This document shows positions 21,743-28,650 of a DNA stretch of 34,036 nt, one piece after another; the stretch's first letter is position 1, and the number at the start of each line of letters is the position of its first letter. This DNA comes from a virus. The position numbers and the translations under genes were made by a program. Under the pieces are notes generated by a model. It searched no databases and was not told the origin of the DNA. It worked only from the letters and a program-made list of their open reading frames with translations. The stretch spans positions 1 to 34,036 of IMG/VR virus record IMGVR_UViG_3300035162_002106. One strand, given 5' to 3'.

Positions 21743-22017
21743 TAGAATGGTAAGTCATCATCTGTTTTTACTGCAGATTTCTTAGCAGTTGTTGGCTTAG
21801 AATCTTTTGGTGGCTCATAAGTATTTACATAAGCATAATGAGTTGCACCTTTTTCAGATGGTTCTCTCCTTTCTGAAATCACCATAGAAACCCAACCATT
21901 CTTTGAGTTTGCCTGTAGTTCATCCATCTTGAAATTAGCAACCATCATTGTACCATACTTCGTATCAATATTTTTAATACTACTTGGTAAGTAAACCTTC
22001 TCTTTCTTGTCTGTCAT
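21742..22017 (-). CDS. Small SSB-like protein with acidic tip (91 aa)
   Basis: The protein ends in KTDDDLPF, which is the conserved C-terminal tip of bacterial single-stranded DNA-binding proteins that recruits partner proteins. The preceding linker is rich in Lys, Pro, Ser and Thr (PPKDSKPTTAKKSAVK). Only about 65 residues remain for the DNA-binding part (YGTMMVANFKMDELQANSKN, GWVSMVISERREPSEKG), which is less than a complete bacterial SSB OB domain of ~110. It is probably a minimal OB-fold or phage-specific ssDNA-binding protein. It overlaps the DnaA-domain gene by 38 bp. Confidence 0.65.
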   Translation of the reverse strand: MTDKKEKVYLPSSIKNIDTKYGTMMVANFKMDELQANSKNGWVSMVISERREPSEKGATHYAYVNTYEPPKDSKPTTAKKSAVKTDDDLPF

Positions 22018-22420
22018 TTTTTGATTTTTTAATTATATATAATTTAGTTAATGATTCATTGATTTGTTTTAATTGAGTTTCTAATCCTAATATTTCTTCA
22101 TCTACCTCAACTTCAATAACCCTATCTTCTACTCTTTTAAAAGCATCACAATCTTCTGGATAGTTACTGTAAAAGAACTCAAACTTTCTTGTGTGGTGTA
22201 TAATAGATGCATGATGTAGGTTTGTTACTCTACCTATCTCACTAAGAGTTAATCCAAACATCTCCCTTAATATGTAGATATACATTCTCTTAGCAAATAT
22301 AATGTTTTTCTTTCTACTACCCAAAAACATTTCTTCTTTCTTAATAGAATAAATATCTGCTAATTCTTCTGTTATTATATTATGGTAATAATCGCTAAAC
22401 TTTAATCTTTTTCTTCTCAT
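21980..22420 (-). CDS. Stand-alone DnaA domain IV-like protein (146 aa)
   Basis: Residues about 17-80 match the DNA-binding domain IV of DnaA: ELADIYSIKKEEMFLGSRKK, a helix IFAKRMYIYILREMFGLTLS, EIGRVTNL and HHASIIHHTRK, equivalent to the GRDHSTVLHA signature that contacts the DnaA box. The AAA+ domain III is missing. The C-terminal ~60 residues are acidic and helical (VEVDEEILGLETQLKQINES). It may bind DnaA boxes to redirect host replication, or mark the phage origin. The gene is in the replication operon upstream of SSB, nuclease, initiator and loader. Confidence 0.8.
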   Translation of the reverse strand: MRRKRLKFSDYYHNIITEELADIYSIKKEEMFLGSRKKNIIFAKRMYIYILREMFGLTLSEIGRVTNLHHASIIHHTRKFEFFYSNYPEDCDAFKRVEDRVIEVEVDEEILGLETQLKQINESLTKLYIIKKSKNDRQEREGLLTK

Positions 22421-22430
22421 TTTTTATAAT

Positions 22431-22673
22431 TTAATTTAAGTCGTACACTATTGTATCAACTATGTCTTGTGTTTTTAATCCAATAAAGTCTGCTAATGTT
22501 TTAGCGTGAATGAATCTAAGTGATGGTGGATTCTCTATAAACTTTCTACTTGTAGCATAATTAACTCCAAGTATCTTACAAAGTTTTAAATTAGATACAC
22601 CATATATTCTTAGTAAAGCCTCAAACTCATTTCTGGATTCTCTGATTTGTACTAATGAATATTTATTTGTCAT
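22431..22673 (-). CDS. Small HTH DNA-binding protein (80 aa)
   Basis: The product has a Cro/CI-like helix-turn-helix: FEALLRIYGVSNLKLCKILG followed by VNYATSRKFIENPPSLRFIH and AKTLADFIGLKTQDIVDTIV. It is probably a transcription regulator of the early operon or a partner in replication initiation. It overlaps the preceding gene by 11 bp. The exact family is not recognised. Confidence 0.6.
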   Translation of the reverse strand: MTNKYSLVQIRESRNEFEALLRIYGVSNLKLCKILGVNYATSRKFIENPPSLRFIHAKTLADFIGLKTQDIVDTIVYDLN

Positions 22674-22878
22674 CTCTCTTTATGTATTTTTCAACCTTAG
22701 ATTTTTCAACTTTAAATTTAGTTTTACCAATATGATAAAAATCTATAAGTTGTGTTTCATCTAGCAGTTTCAATATATCATCTTCAGCAATCTCACCTAA
22801 AAGGTGTTTCTTGTTCCATATAATATAAGTGTAGGCTTTTAAAAAGTGATTAAAAATCTCTATGTCCAAATACTCCAT
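22663..22878 (-). CDS. Hypothetical protein, possible winged helix (71 aa)
   Basis: The start at ATG 22878 (MEYLDIEIF) gives a 29-bp overlap with the preceding gene; the upstream ATG at 22932 would overlap it by 83 bp. The product is helical with a basic C-terminus KTKFKVEKSKVEKYIKRDDK that resembles the recognition part of excisionase-like proteins, but no clear HTH is visible. Function unknown. Confidence 0.5.
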   Translation of the reverse strand: MEYLDIEIFNHFLKAYTYIIWNKKHLLGEIAEDDILKLLDETQLIDFYHIGKTKFKVEKSKVEKYIKRDDK

Positions 22879-23116
22879 CTTTGAACATTTTTTCCCATTG
22901 TTTTCTTGTGTCTTTTTCATATCTGTTTTCATATATTTTAGTTATTATTTCTTCTGCTTCTAGTTCTGTTAAATCATTTATTCTTCCTAGAATATCAGAT
23001 TTCATTCTTTCTGTAAAAGATGTTAGGTCAATATTACCCTCAATGATAAGCCATTGGGTATATGTAATACCACTAGGCTCACCATCAAGAATATTATCTA
23101 TCCAATCATCATTCAT
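22850..23116 (-). CDS. Hypothetical acidic helical protein (88 aa)
   Basis: No family is recognised. It is acidic and helical (DDWIDNILDGEPSGITYTQW, IIEGNIDLTSFTERMKSDIL, INDLTELEAEEIITKIYENR). Its ATG overlaps the stop of the putative annealing protein gene (one shared base), which points to translational coupling and maybe a shared role in recombination. Confidence 0.5.
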   Translation of the reverse strand: MNDDWIDNILDGEPSGITYTQWLIIEGNIDLTSFTERMKSDILGRINDLTELEAEEIITKIYENRYEKDTRKQWEKMFKDGVFGHRDF

Positions 23117-23649
23117 TAATCTACAATCTCATCCTGACCAAATACTCCTTGCTCATAGAATCCTGCAATCTTTAAAACAACTCTTGACATTGCTCTCTTT
23201 TCTGCCATAGAAACTGGAAACTTCTTACCACCTCCCATTAAGTTGCTGTTAGATGCTTCACCAAAACTCATAGCGTTCTTAACTTCATTACCAACTTTCA
23301 TTGATGCTGCTGCTCTTAATACGCATATTCCTTTTTCTATATCCATATTGATTACTTCATAAGCAACTGTAATATTGTTTCTTGATACAATCTTATCAAT
23401 TCCAGTTCTTGTGATAATTACAAACCCTCTCTTGTCTTTGTAAATATCTTCTTCTACTAAACCATTCTCTTTGTAAAGCCTTCTTAAAGCCTCTTTTCTT
23501 GTTTCTACGATTGGTTCAGGTTGTTTCTTCAGTTTTTCTTGCATTGTTTTTTTTGACATTTTTTTATTATTTAATTGATTAATACTCGGTTCTAATTGTT
23601 CTTGTTCTTGCAGTTTCATTTGCATAAATTCTTCTTTCATTCTTCCCAT
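23116..23649 (-). CDS. Putative ssDNA-annealing/recombination protein (177 aa)
   Basis: First gene after the early promoter. The C-terminal part has GGGKKFPVSMAEKRAMSRVV then LKIAGFYEQGVFG, which recalls the conserved segment of Rad52/ERF-like phage annealing proteins (the AEKRAxxRAxLK phrase). The middle has strands (RGFVIITRTGIDKIVSRNNI, VAYEVINMDIEKGICVLRAA). The first ~45 residues are Gln/Lys-rich. An in-frame ATG at 23559 (MSKKTMQ) follows AATAATAAAAAAATG, a leader like that of highly expressed genes here, so a shorter 147-aa form is likely. The family call is a guess from wording. Confidence 0.5.
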   Translation of the reverse strand: MGRMKEEFMQMKLQEQEQLEPSINQLNNKKMSKKTMQEKLKKQPEPIVETRKEALRRLYKENGLVEEDIYKDKRGFVIITRTGIDKIVSRNNITVAYEVINMDIEKGICVLRAAASMKVGNEVKNAMSFGEASNSNLMGGGKKFPVSMAEKRAMSRVVLKIAGFYEQGVFGQDEIVD

Positions 23650-23680
23650 AATTGTTTATTGTTTTAGTTATTAATTGAGG

Positions 23681-23711
23681 CAAAGATATAAAATTGGAAT
23701 TACCCACCAAA
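23681..23711 (-). promoter_or_regulatory. Consensus early promoter (TTTG-N19-TATCTTTG)
   Basis: On the minus strand TTTG (23708-23711), exactly 19 bp, and TATCTTTG (23681-23688) match the Bacteroidota -33/-7 consensus. The start point should be near 23675, 25 bp before the first replication-operon ATG. It serves the block 23649 down to about 17.4 kb. Confidence 0.88.
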
Positions 23712-23847
23712 AGATTTTTAACAATTTTTAGATAAATGTTTACCTACTAGATTAAAAATATTATATTGAGAAGAATAAAACTATTATAATTAATAGAATA
23801 TAGAACAAAGATAGTTTAGTTGAATCTTTTATTTTCATTATAAAACA

Positions 23848-24939
23848 TTAAAAGTAATGCACTAAACGAGCCACTTGTCCACTTGTTTTTTCATGCAAAA
23901 ATCCTTCAACTGCTTTAGGTACTCCAACATATCCTTTTCTTGAGTGCCAACTATCAGTTCCTGATGGACTACGCATATACTCTACAGTAACTCCTATAAA
24001 GTCTTTAGCATCTAGCCACTTATGTTTAACTTTGTGATGTAAATGATGTAGATACCAATATCTATATTTAGTTTCACTCCACATTATTGGTTTTTCTTGA
24101 GCCATCATTAAAGGTAGATTTGCCATCTTAGCACCATCTCCATGCTCTAAGCCAATTAAGTTCTTACCATACTTATAATATTTTCTATGTGCTACACTAA
24201 TATCAAAAGTAATATCCCTATCGTGTCTAAACCAACTCTTTAATGCGTGTGCCAAATGAAACCCACTTTGGTAATCATGATTACTCATTGAATGAACAAC
24301 ATCTACAGGTGCTATTTCTCTTAACATCTCTACACACTTAACATACAATGCTAAAGCAACCTCAAAATGCTCCCACCATTTACCATCTACATCTTGCCCT
24401 GTACCTGCTGTAGTTTGATTATATACATTATCAATATGTAAAATATCATTACCTATGCAAAATAATATCCTCTCTACCTCAAAGCCTTCTGCCTTATTCA
24501 TAAGTCCTTGTAAGCCTTCTAAAACACGCATACAGGCAGTTTCAACATCATACCCATCACCAGTTTCAATTCCATTAGCATATTTACCTATATGTATGTC
24601 TGCAGGATTTATTACCAATAGATGATTAGCATCTTTGTTTTCTCTTTTTACTGAAGGGTAATAAGGTGAATGATTTTCAATGAAATCACTAATCTTATCT
24701 AGCATATCATTTTCATTAGCAGTTATATCTTCTTTGGTTACAATACTAAATCTGTATTCACCACTAGCAGATTGCCAATGTTTTACACTTACAACATCAT
24801 CTTTCTTTATACCCCTCTCTGAAAGGTGTATTTCTAATGCTGTGTTTCCATTAATGTTTGTTGTGCTTTCTGCTCTGTTTTCATAAACCATCTCAACTTC
24901 TTCTTTAGATAGTCTAAGTCTTTTACCATATTTCTTCAT
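23848..24939 (-). CDS. Calcineurin-like metallophosphoesterase (363 aa)
   Basis: Metal-binding motifs occur in the family order: D114-x-H116 in NPADIHIG, N164-D165 in CIGNDIL, N220-H221-D222 in SMSNHDYQ, H266-G-D268 in GLEHGDGA and H299-L-H301 in YLHHLHH. The usual GDxxD is replaced by GND and GNHD by SNHD. The N-terminal ~100 residues (KKYGKRLRLSKEEVEMVYEN) form an extra domain. Phage enzymes of this superfamily act on nucleic acid ends or nucleotides; the substrate here is unknown. The gene lies alone between the late terminator and the early promoter and has no close consensus promoter. Confidence 0.82.
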   Translation of the reverse strand: MKKYGKRLRLSKEEVEMVYENRAESTTNINGNTALEIHLSERGIKKDDVVSVKHWQSASGEYRFSIVTKEDITANENDMLDKISDFIENHSPYYPSVKRENKDANHLLVINPADIHIGKYANGIETGDGYDVETACMRVLEGLQGLMNKAEGFEVERILFCIGNDILHIDNVYNQTTAGTGQDVDGKWWEHFEVALALYVKCVEMLREIAPVDVVHSMSNHDYQSGFHLAHALKSWFRHDRDITFDISVAHRKYYKYGKNLIGLEHGDGAKMANLPLMMAQEKPIMWSETKYRYWYLHHLHHKVKHKWLDAKDFIGVTVEYMRSPSGTDSWHSRKGYVGVPKAVEGFLHEKTSGQVARLVHYF

Positions 24940-24994
24940 AGTTTTATGTATTGGTTATGATGCAATTATACAAAAAAAAATGCTTATATAATAC

Positions 24995-25023
24995 AAAAGT
25001 GAGATGTTTTTAAACATCCCACT
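24995..25023 (-). terminator. Intrinsic terminator ending the late operon
   Basis: On the minus strand AGTGGGATGTTT, a 2-nt loop and AAACATCTCACT form a 12-bp stem with one G-U pair, followed by TTTTG. It begins 65 nt after the holin stop. This is the strongest hairpin in the window and separates late genes from the phosphoesterase and early genes. Confidence 0.85.
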
Positions 25024-25087
25024 CTTGAAAACTATAAACAATGAAAACAAAGATAGGCACAACCCTACCTAAGTTATGCAAAGATAA

Positions 25088-25366
25088 TTATTTTTTACAA
25101 TTACCAGTACAATTACATTTATTTTTTTCAAATACAGAAAAACATAATGGTAAAACACCTAATCCAGTCAATATTAAAGAATTAGTATCAATACCATTTT
25201 TCTCAATGTATAAACTAGCAGCAAGTACTATCACTCCACTAATGGTTCTTTTACTACTCCACTTACCTTTTGTGTCTGTAAAAAGTTCTTTTACTGCTTT
25301 TAACAATTCTGTTACTGGTGTTATGCCTCCCTTCATTAGCATAGACCCTATCCATTTCTGTATCAT
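25088..25366 (-). CDS. Putative holin (92 aa)
   Basis: Two hydrophobic segments, TISGVIVLAASLYIEK (about 44-58) and SLILTGLGVLPLCFSVF (about 65-82), are joined by a short polar turn, with an amphipathic N-terminal region and a Cys/Lys-rich C-terminus (EKNKCNCTGNCKK). Size, two membrane segments and position two genes after the lysin fit a class-II-like holin. The start codon shares its A with the stop of the preceding 53-aa gene (TAATG). The 3' end is followed by the late terminator. Confidence 0.6.
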   Translation of the reverse strand: MIQKWIGSMLMKGGITPVTELLKAVKELFTDTKGKWSSKRTISGVIVLAASLYIEKNGIDTNSLILTGLGVLPLCFSVFEKNKCNCTGNCKK

Positions 25367-25527
25367 TATTTCTTTTTTGTATAATTAGGCACTAATGCAT
25401 CAATCATTGTGTCTAACCATCCAAAAATCTTGTTGTCTTTTTCTGTTGGAGTTAAATTAGTAATAACTTTTGCGAAAGCCATTATTCCAATTAATAATTC
25501 AACCCAATTTTCTGTAATAAAATTCAT
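25366..25527 (-). CDS. Small conserved-looking membrane-associated protein (53 aa)
   Basis: ATG 25527, TAA 25366, overlapping the holin ATG by one base. The product reads MNFITENWVELLIGIMAFAK, VITNLTPTEKDNKIFGWLDT, then a basic end VPNYTKKK. One hydrophobic helix (ELLIGIMAFAKVIT) and the TPTEKDNKIFGWLD phrase are familiar from small proteins next to lysis genes in phages of Bacteroidota. A role as second holin component or spanin-like helper is possible but unproven. Confidence 0.7.
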   Translation of the reverse strand: MNFITENWVELLIGIMAFAKVITNLTPTEKDNKIFGWLDTMIDALVPNYTKKK

Positions 25528-25556
25528 AATATATATTTAATTAGTTAATATTCTGT

Positions 25557-25916
25557 TTAATAACCCCAGATACAAGGGTTTGTTTTATCCTCATCACAAT
25601 CAGCGTGTATAAATTTGCTTTTAAAATCTATACCAAATCTTTCAAATCCTGCACCTCCTAATCCTCCCATTATTAGTGCTAAGTTTTTACCATCAGTAAA
25701 ATGTATATCAGCAGCAATTCCTTTAATATGACTTGAAGTAGGATTTTTAACTGATAATGGATGATTTTCACACCTATAACCACTATTTACTCTAAATGGA
25801 ACACCTGCAATCCTTCTTGCTTTATCCATCATTTCTAGGAAATCACTATCAATATGGTTTGTATTACAACCACACTTGCAGTTAAACTCACTTCTTTTAA
25901 AATACTTTAAAGTCAT
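25557..25916 (-). CDS. Peptidase M15-like endolysin (119 aa)
   Basis: The zinc-binding pattern of M15 (D-Ala-D-Ala carboxypeptidase/endopeptidase type) is complete: H63 in SSHIKGIAADIH, D70 in the same motif, and H104 in FIHADCDED. The N-terminal KYFKRSEFNCKCGCN and the NSGYRCENH phrase are standard for Peptidase_M15_3. The ATG at 25916 lies one base after the stop of the preceding gene; an upstream ATG (25997) would add a basic, Leu/Lys-rich 27 residues that overlap that gene and is less likely. The enzyme would cut peptidoglycan cross-links for lysis. Confidence 0.85.
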   Translation of the reverse strand: MTLKYFKRSEFNCKCGCNTNHIDSDFLEMMDKARRIAGVPFRVNSGYRCENHPLSVKNPTSSHIKGIAADIHFTDGKNLALIMGGLGGAGFERFGIDFKSKFIHADCDEDKTNPCIWGY

Positions 25917-25917
25917 T

Positions 25918-26289
25918 TTATTTGTTTTCTTTAATAGATTTGATAATATCTTCAAAAAAACTTTCAAAATCTTCTTTAATTTTATTTTCAGAGTCAATTT
26001 GTTTTAACTTTTTTATAGCCCAATTTACACCTGCATCTCCTCCCCACGCATCCCACATAATACCTCCACACCCTTCATCATAAGGAACATCTTTATGTTG
26101 CTGATGCCTTTTAAATGAAGCCATACGAGCAATAGTATCTCTACTTAAACTATCTCTGTTGGCTAATTGTCTTGCCCTAGTCCATCCAACTTGAGTTCCA
26201 CAATCACTACCATTTTCCTCCTTATACTTTATAGCCCTCTTAGCATTATTAGTTGCTGCTTGTGGATAATCATTATAAGTTTTAGCCAT
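25918..26289 (-). CDS. Phage structural/morphogenesis domain protein (123 aa)
   Basis: The wording matches a small domain seen alone or joined to prohead proteases in many phages: YNDYPQAATNNAKRAIKYKE, VGWTRARQLANRDSLSRDTI, ARMASFKRHQQHKDVPYDEG and AWGGDAGVNWAIKKLKQID. Its molecular role is not established. Here it is separate from the ClpP protease and encoded next to the lysin instead. The C-terminal 30 residues form a charged helix. It begins 1 nt after the preceding stop, so expression is coupled. Confidence 0.65.
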   Translation of the reverse strand: MAKTYNDYPQAATNNAKRAIKYKEENGSDCGTQVGWTRARQLANRDSLSRDTIARMASFKRHQQHKDVPYDEGCGGIMWDAWGGDAGVNWAIKKLKQIDSENKIKEDFESFFEDIIKSIKENK

Positions 26290-26290
26290 A

Positions 26291-26749
26291 CTATACTGTT
26301 ACTACAACAAACTCAATATCAATTCCATCAGTATCTGCTTTAGCAGAGATTTGTGATATATCAGTAAAAGCACCAAAAGTCGTACTAGATGCTATTGCAT
26401 CAACCTCATTATCCATCAGCAAGAAAGTTTCCCCTGCTTTTATTTTAATAAAGAAAGAATCTGCCGTACCCTTAACTCTTAATATTAAGAAATTAGTATC
26501 ATCTAAATTCTTAATTCTGAAATACTTGTAATTAGTTATATCTGCCTGACCTGCACTATCTGCTGCACCGAAATTTATTATATCAGTAAAAACACCCTCT
26601 CCCCCTACTGGTATAGCCATTATTCTTTGATAAACCTCTCCATTACTTGTATAGGTTTTGTTCATTGTATTACCATAAGAAACACCATTTAGAGTGTATT
26701 GCTCTGTTATTGTTACTGTTAAATTTTGTGCTGTTACTGTTGTTGCCAT
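26291..26749 (-). CDS. Beta-rich virion protein (152 aa)
   Basis: The sequence is Thr/Ile/Val-rich with repeated strands (TAQNLTVTITEQYTLNGVSY, EVYQRIMAIPVGGEGVFTDI, KYFRIKNLDDTNFLILRVKG) and ends DGIDIEFVVVTV. No signal peptide or catalytic motif is visible. It sits among LamG and other beta proteins of the head/appendage cluster and probably decorates the virion. No family is recognised. The leader is the A-rich type (AAAAAAATATG). Confidence 0.55.
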   Translation of the reverse strand: MATTVTAQNLTVTITEQYTLNGVSYGNTMNKTYTSNGEVYQRIMAIPVGGEGVFTDIINFGAADSAGQADITNYKYFRIKNLDDTNFLILRVKGTADSFFIKIKAGETFLLMDNEVDAIASSTTFGAFTDISQISAKADTDGIDIEFVVVTV

Positions 26750-26770
26750 ATTTTTTTATTTTTTATTTTT

Positions 26771-27457
26771 TTATAAGTTTGACAAGTAGTCGTTTACATT
26801 ATTAGTAAGTGCTAAACTTGTGGTGCGATATATTTGTATTTCGCTAATAGTTCCAGAATAAGGATTATTATCAATTCTTCTTACTCCTATTGCATCAATA
26901 TCTACTGTTCCTGCTAAAGTTTCTGTATCAGTTTGTAAAATTCCATTTACATAAAGACTGACTAAGTTAGATGCGTTTCGTGTAACTACTAAATAATTAT
27001 CATCAGTCAAATCTCCATCATTTACAGTAATATCACCAATATTACCATCTGCTTTTAATCTTAAAATAGTTGATGAAGTGATTTTAAAAAATTCATTAGG
27101 TTCTGTATTATCACCTAAAACAATTACATTTATTGATGAAGGGTTTAATCTTACTCCAATAGTAAAAGCGTTACTTATACTTATTTGACTAGTAGTTTGT
27201 AAACTTTGTGAAGCAGTTTTATCAAAAGTTAAAGCACCTGTAGAAGCGTTATAAGCAGGTTGTTTTTCGGCTGTACTTTGCAACATATGATGGTCAGAAC
27301 TAGAACTATCATCCCACCTAGAAACATCAGAACCATTTAAAGTAATTCCTTCTTTGTTTTTATACCAAGCAACTAAATCAGTTCCTTCACTATCAGGTGT
27401 CCAACCACCTAATGCTCTATTAGAACTTAAACTTAAACTTTGTTTTAAACCTAACAT
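26771..27457 (-). CDS. LamG/concanavalin A-like surface protein (228 aa)
   Basis: A full LamG-type jelly roll is visible: LVAWYKNKEGITLNGSDVSR, WDDSSSSDHHMLQSTAEKQP, LTFDKTASQSLQTTSQISIS, VSLYVNGILQTDTETLAGTV and YSGTISEIQIYRTTSLALTN. The domain fills nearly the whole protein. It resembles the C-terminal domain of the tail protein at 9250-10389. Such proteins bind glycans; exposed on the particle they could hold the phage on polysaccharide-coated cells or algal mucus. Virion location is inferred from position. Confidence 0.75.
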   Translation of the reverse strand: MLGLKQSLSLSSNRALGGWTPDSEGTDLVAWYKNKEGITLNGSDVSRWDDSSSSDHHMLQSTAEKQPAYNASTGALTFDKTASQSLQTTSQISISNAFTIGVRLNPSSINVIVLGDNTEPNEFFKITSSTILRLKADGNIGDITVNDGDLTDDNYLVVTRNASNLVSLYVNGILQTDTETLAGTVDIDAIGVRRIDNNPYSGTISEIQIYRTTSLALTNNVNDYLSNL

Positions 27458-27462
27458 ATTAT

Positions 27463-27735
27463 TTATATATCTCTATATCCTATTCCAATTCCACTCGTGA
27501 GTGTAATGGCTGTGATATTCATGAACAATGTCGTTCCAGCACTAAGTGTCGTTTGAAGTGCAGTTTCACCTGTAACTCCATCTGCTGCAATACTTGCAAC
27601 AACAGATTCAACTGGGAAATGCACACAAAACCAGTCTTTACCTGTTTGTGCTACAGTAGTAAAAACCTCAGTATCACCACCTTTACCTAATTGCATCATT
27701 AGTAATGTATTGTCTGTATCAAAATCTGTACCCAT
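27463..27735 (-). CDS. Small beta-rich protein (90 aa)
   Basis: I do not recognise the family. Short strands with Gly/Thr turns (LLMMQLGKGGDTEVFTTVAQ, WFCVHFPVESVVASIAADGV, TTLSAGTTLFMNITAITLTS) suggest a small beta sandwich or decoration protein. It is followed 5 nt later by the LamG gene and lies in the virion-protein cluster. Confidence 0.5.
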   Translation of the reverse strand: MGTDFDTDNTLLMMQLGKGGDTEVFTTVAQTGKDWFCVHFPVESVVASIAADGVTGETALQTTLSAGTTLFMNITAITLTSGIGIGYRDI

Positions 27736-27765
27736 TTTATATTATTTTATTTATTATTTTGTTTT

Positions 27766-27999
27766 TTATTCTGTAAAAAGTTTTATCAATGCACCTAAAG
27801 TTATAGCATAAATCATCCACATTGCTTTAACTAAAACCTTTCTCATTGCTGTGTTTCTGTTCACTCTAGCAGCAACTCCTTTATCTGGATTTAGTAATCT
27901 CTCTGTAATCATGTCTAATTTACTATCCAAATTATCCATCTTCTCGTTTATTGAACTTATGTCTTTCTTCATTGATACTATTTCCTCTTTTGTTGTCAT
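27766..27999 (-). CDS. Coiled-coil plus C-terminal membrane helix (77 aa, XhlA-like)
   Basis: An N-terminal coiled coil (EEIVSMKKDISSINEKMDNL, DSKLDMITERLLNP) precedes one membrane helix (VLVKAMWMIYAITLGALIKL). This is the layout of XhlA-type phage proteins that accompany holins. The start shares a base with the stop of the preceding gene (TAATG). It is separated from the lysin/holin genes by several virion genes, so a lysis role is uncertain; anchoring a virion or membrane complex is an alternative. Confidence 0.55.
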   Translation of the reverse strand: MTTKEEIVSMKKDISSINEKMDNLDSKLDMITERLLNPDKGVAARVNRNTAMRKVLVKAMWMIYAITLGALIKLFTE

Positions 28000-28637
28000 T
28001 AGAATGTTGTTGTTTGTATAGTTAGATTCATGTAGATAGTAGAACCACCTGATGCTTCTTTAATCATTGGGAATATAATATCTCCTGATGCTAATGCTGC
28101 TGTAGTTATAGTTGTTTCATTTATTCTAACCATTTTATTGTTACTACTAAGACCTGCTACAGTTATTTCATCAATAACTACAGGAACAATAACAGTACTA
28201 TCATCTGCTATTGGAGTTGCCTTACAGATAGCAATAGTAACATCATGACCTCCACTACTTGCAATCCACCCACTTATAGATGCTACAGCAGCAGTTTCAG
28301 GAATAACACACCCTTGACCTATTCTAAATAAATTAGATACTGTTAAACTCCCTGAAGCGACAGCACTATTCCCATAATCAACAGCCATTTCAAAAGGAGA
28401 TTTAGTGTCTGATATATCCTCTCCATAATAGTAGTTTGTAGCACCTGTTGTAAACCCCTGCATCTTATAGTTAGTAACACCCATATAAGACTTATCTTGC
28501 CACTCTAAGTTACCATCAGTTCCTGTTGCAGAAGTTCCTTCGTTTTTACCTAATATAGTATCATTAGTTGCATTTTCAAAACCTTTTGGATTATGTCTAT
28601 TTGCACTATTTAGATTTTTATGTTCGTTTGCAGCCAT
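27999..28637 (-). CDS. Virion-associated beta-rich protein (212 aa)
   Basis: The N-terminus is polar (HKNLNSANRHNPKGFENATN, LEWQDKSYMGVTNYKMQGFT) and the rest is Ser/Thr/Ala-rich with many short strands (VASGSLTVSNLFRIGQGCVI, ASISGWIASSGGHDVTIAIC). No enzyme motif is visible. It lies downstream of the connector gene, in the position of appendage or fibre proteins. No family is named; a head fibre or tail-side decoration is possible. Confidence 0.55.
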   Translation of the reverse strand: MAANEHKNLNSANRHNPKGFENATNDTILGKNEGTSATGTDGNLEWQDKSYMGVTNYKMQGFTTGATNYYYGEDISDTKSPFEMAVDYGNSAVASGSLTVSNLFRIGQGCVIPETAAVASISGWIASSGGHDVTIAICKATPIADDSTVIVPVVIDEITVAGLSSNNKMVRINETTITTAALASGDIIFPMIKEASGGSTIYMNLTIQTTTF

Positions 28638-28650
28638 TTATATATTTATT

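Noticed and set aside
24955-24985. Promoter for the phosphoesterase gene (TATAATTG box)
   Set aside because: The -7 box has a mismatch to TAnnTTTG and the nearest TTTG is about 23 bp away, inside the late terminator; too weak to list.
26261-26269. Perfect DnaA box (tgtggataa, TTATCCACA on the minus strand)
   Set aside because: Only one exact copy, inside the coding sequence of the 123-aa structural protein and far from repeats; not enough to propose an origin there.
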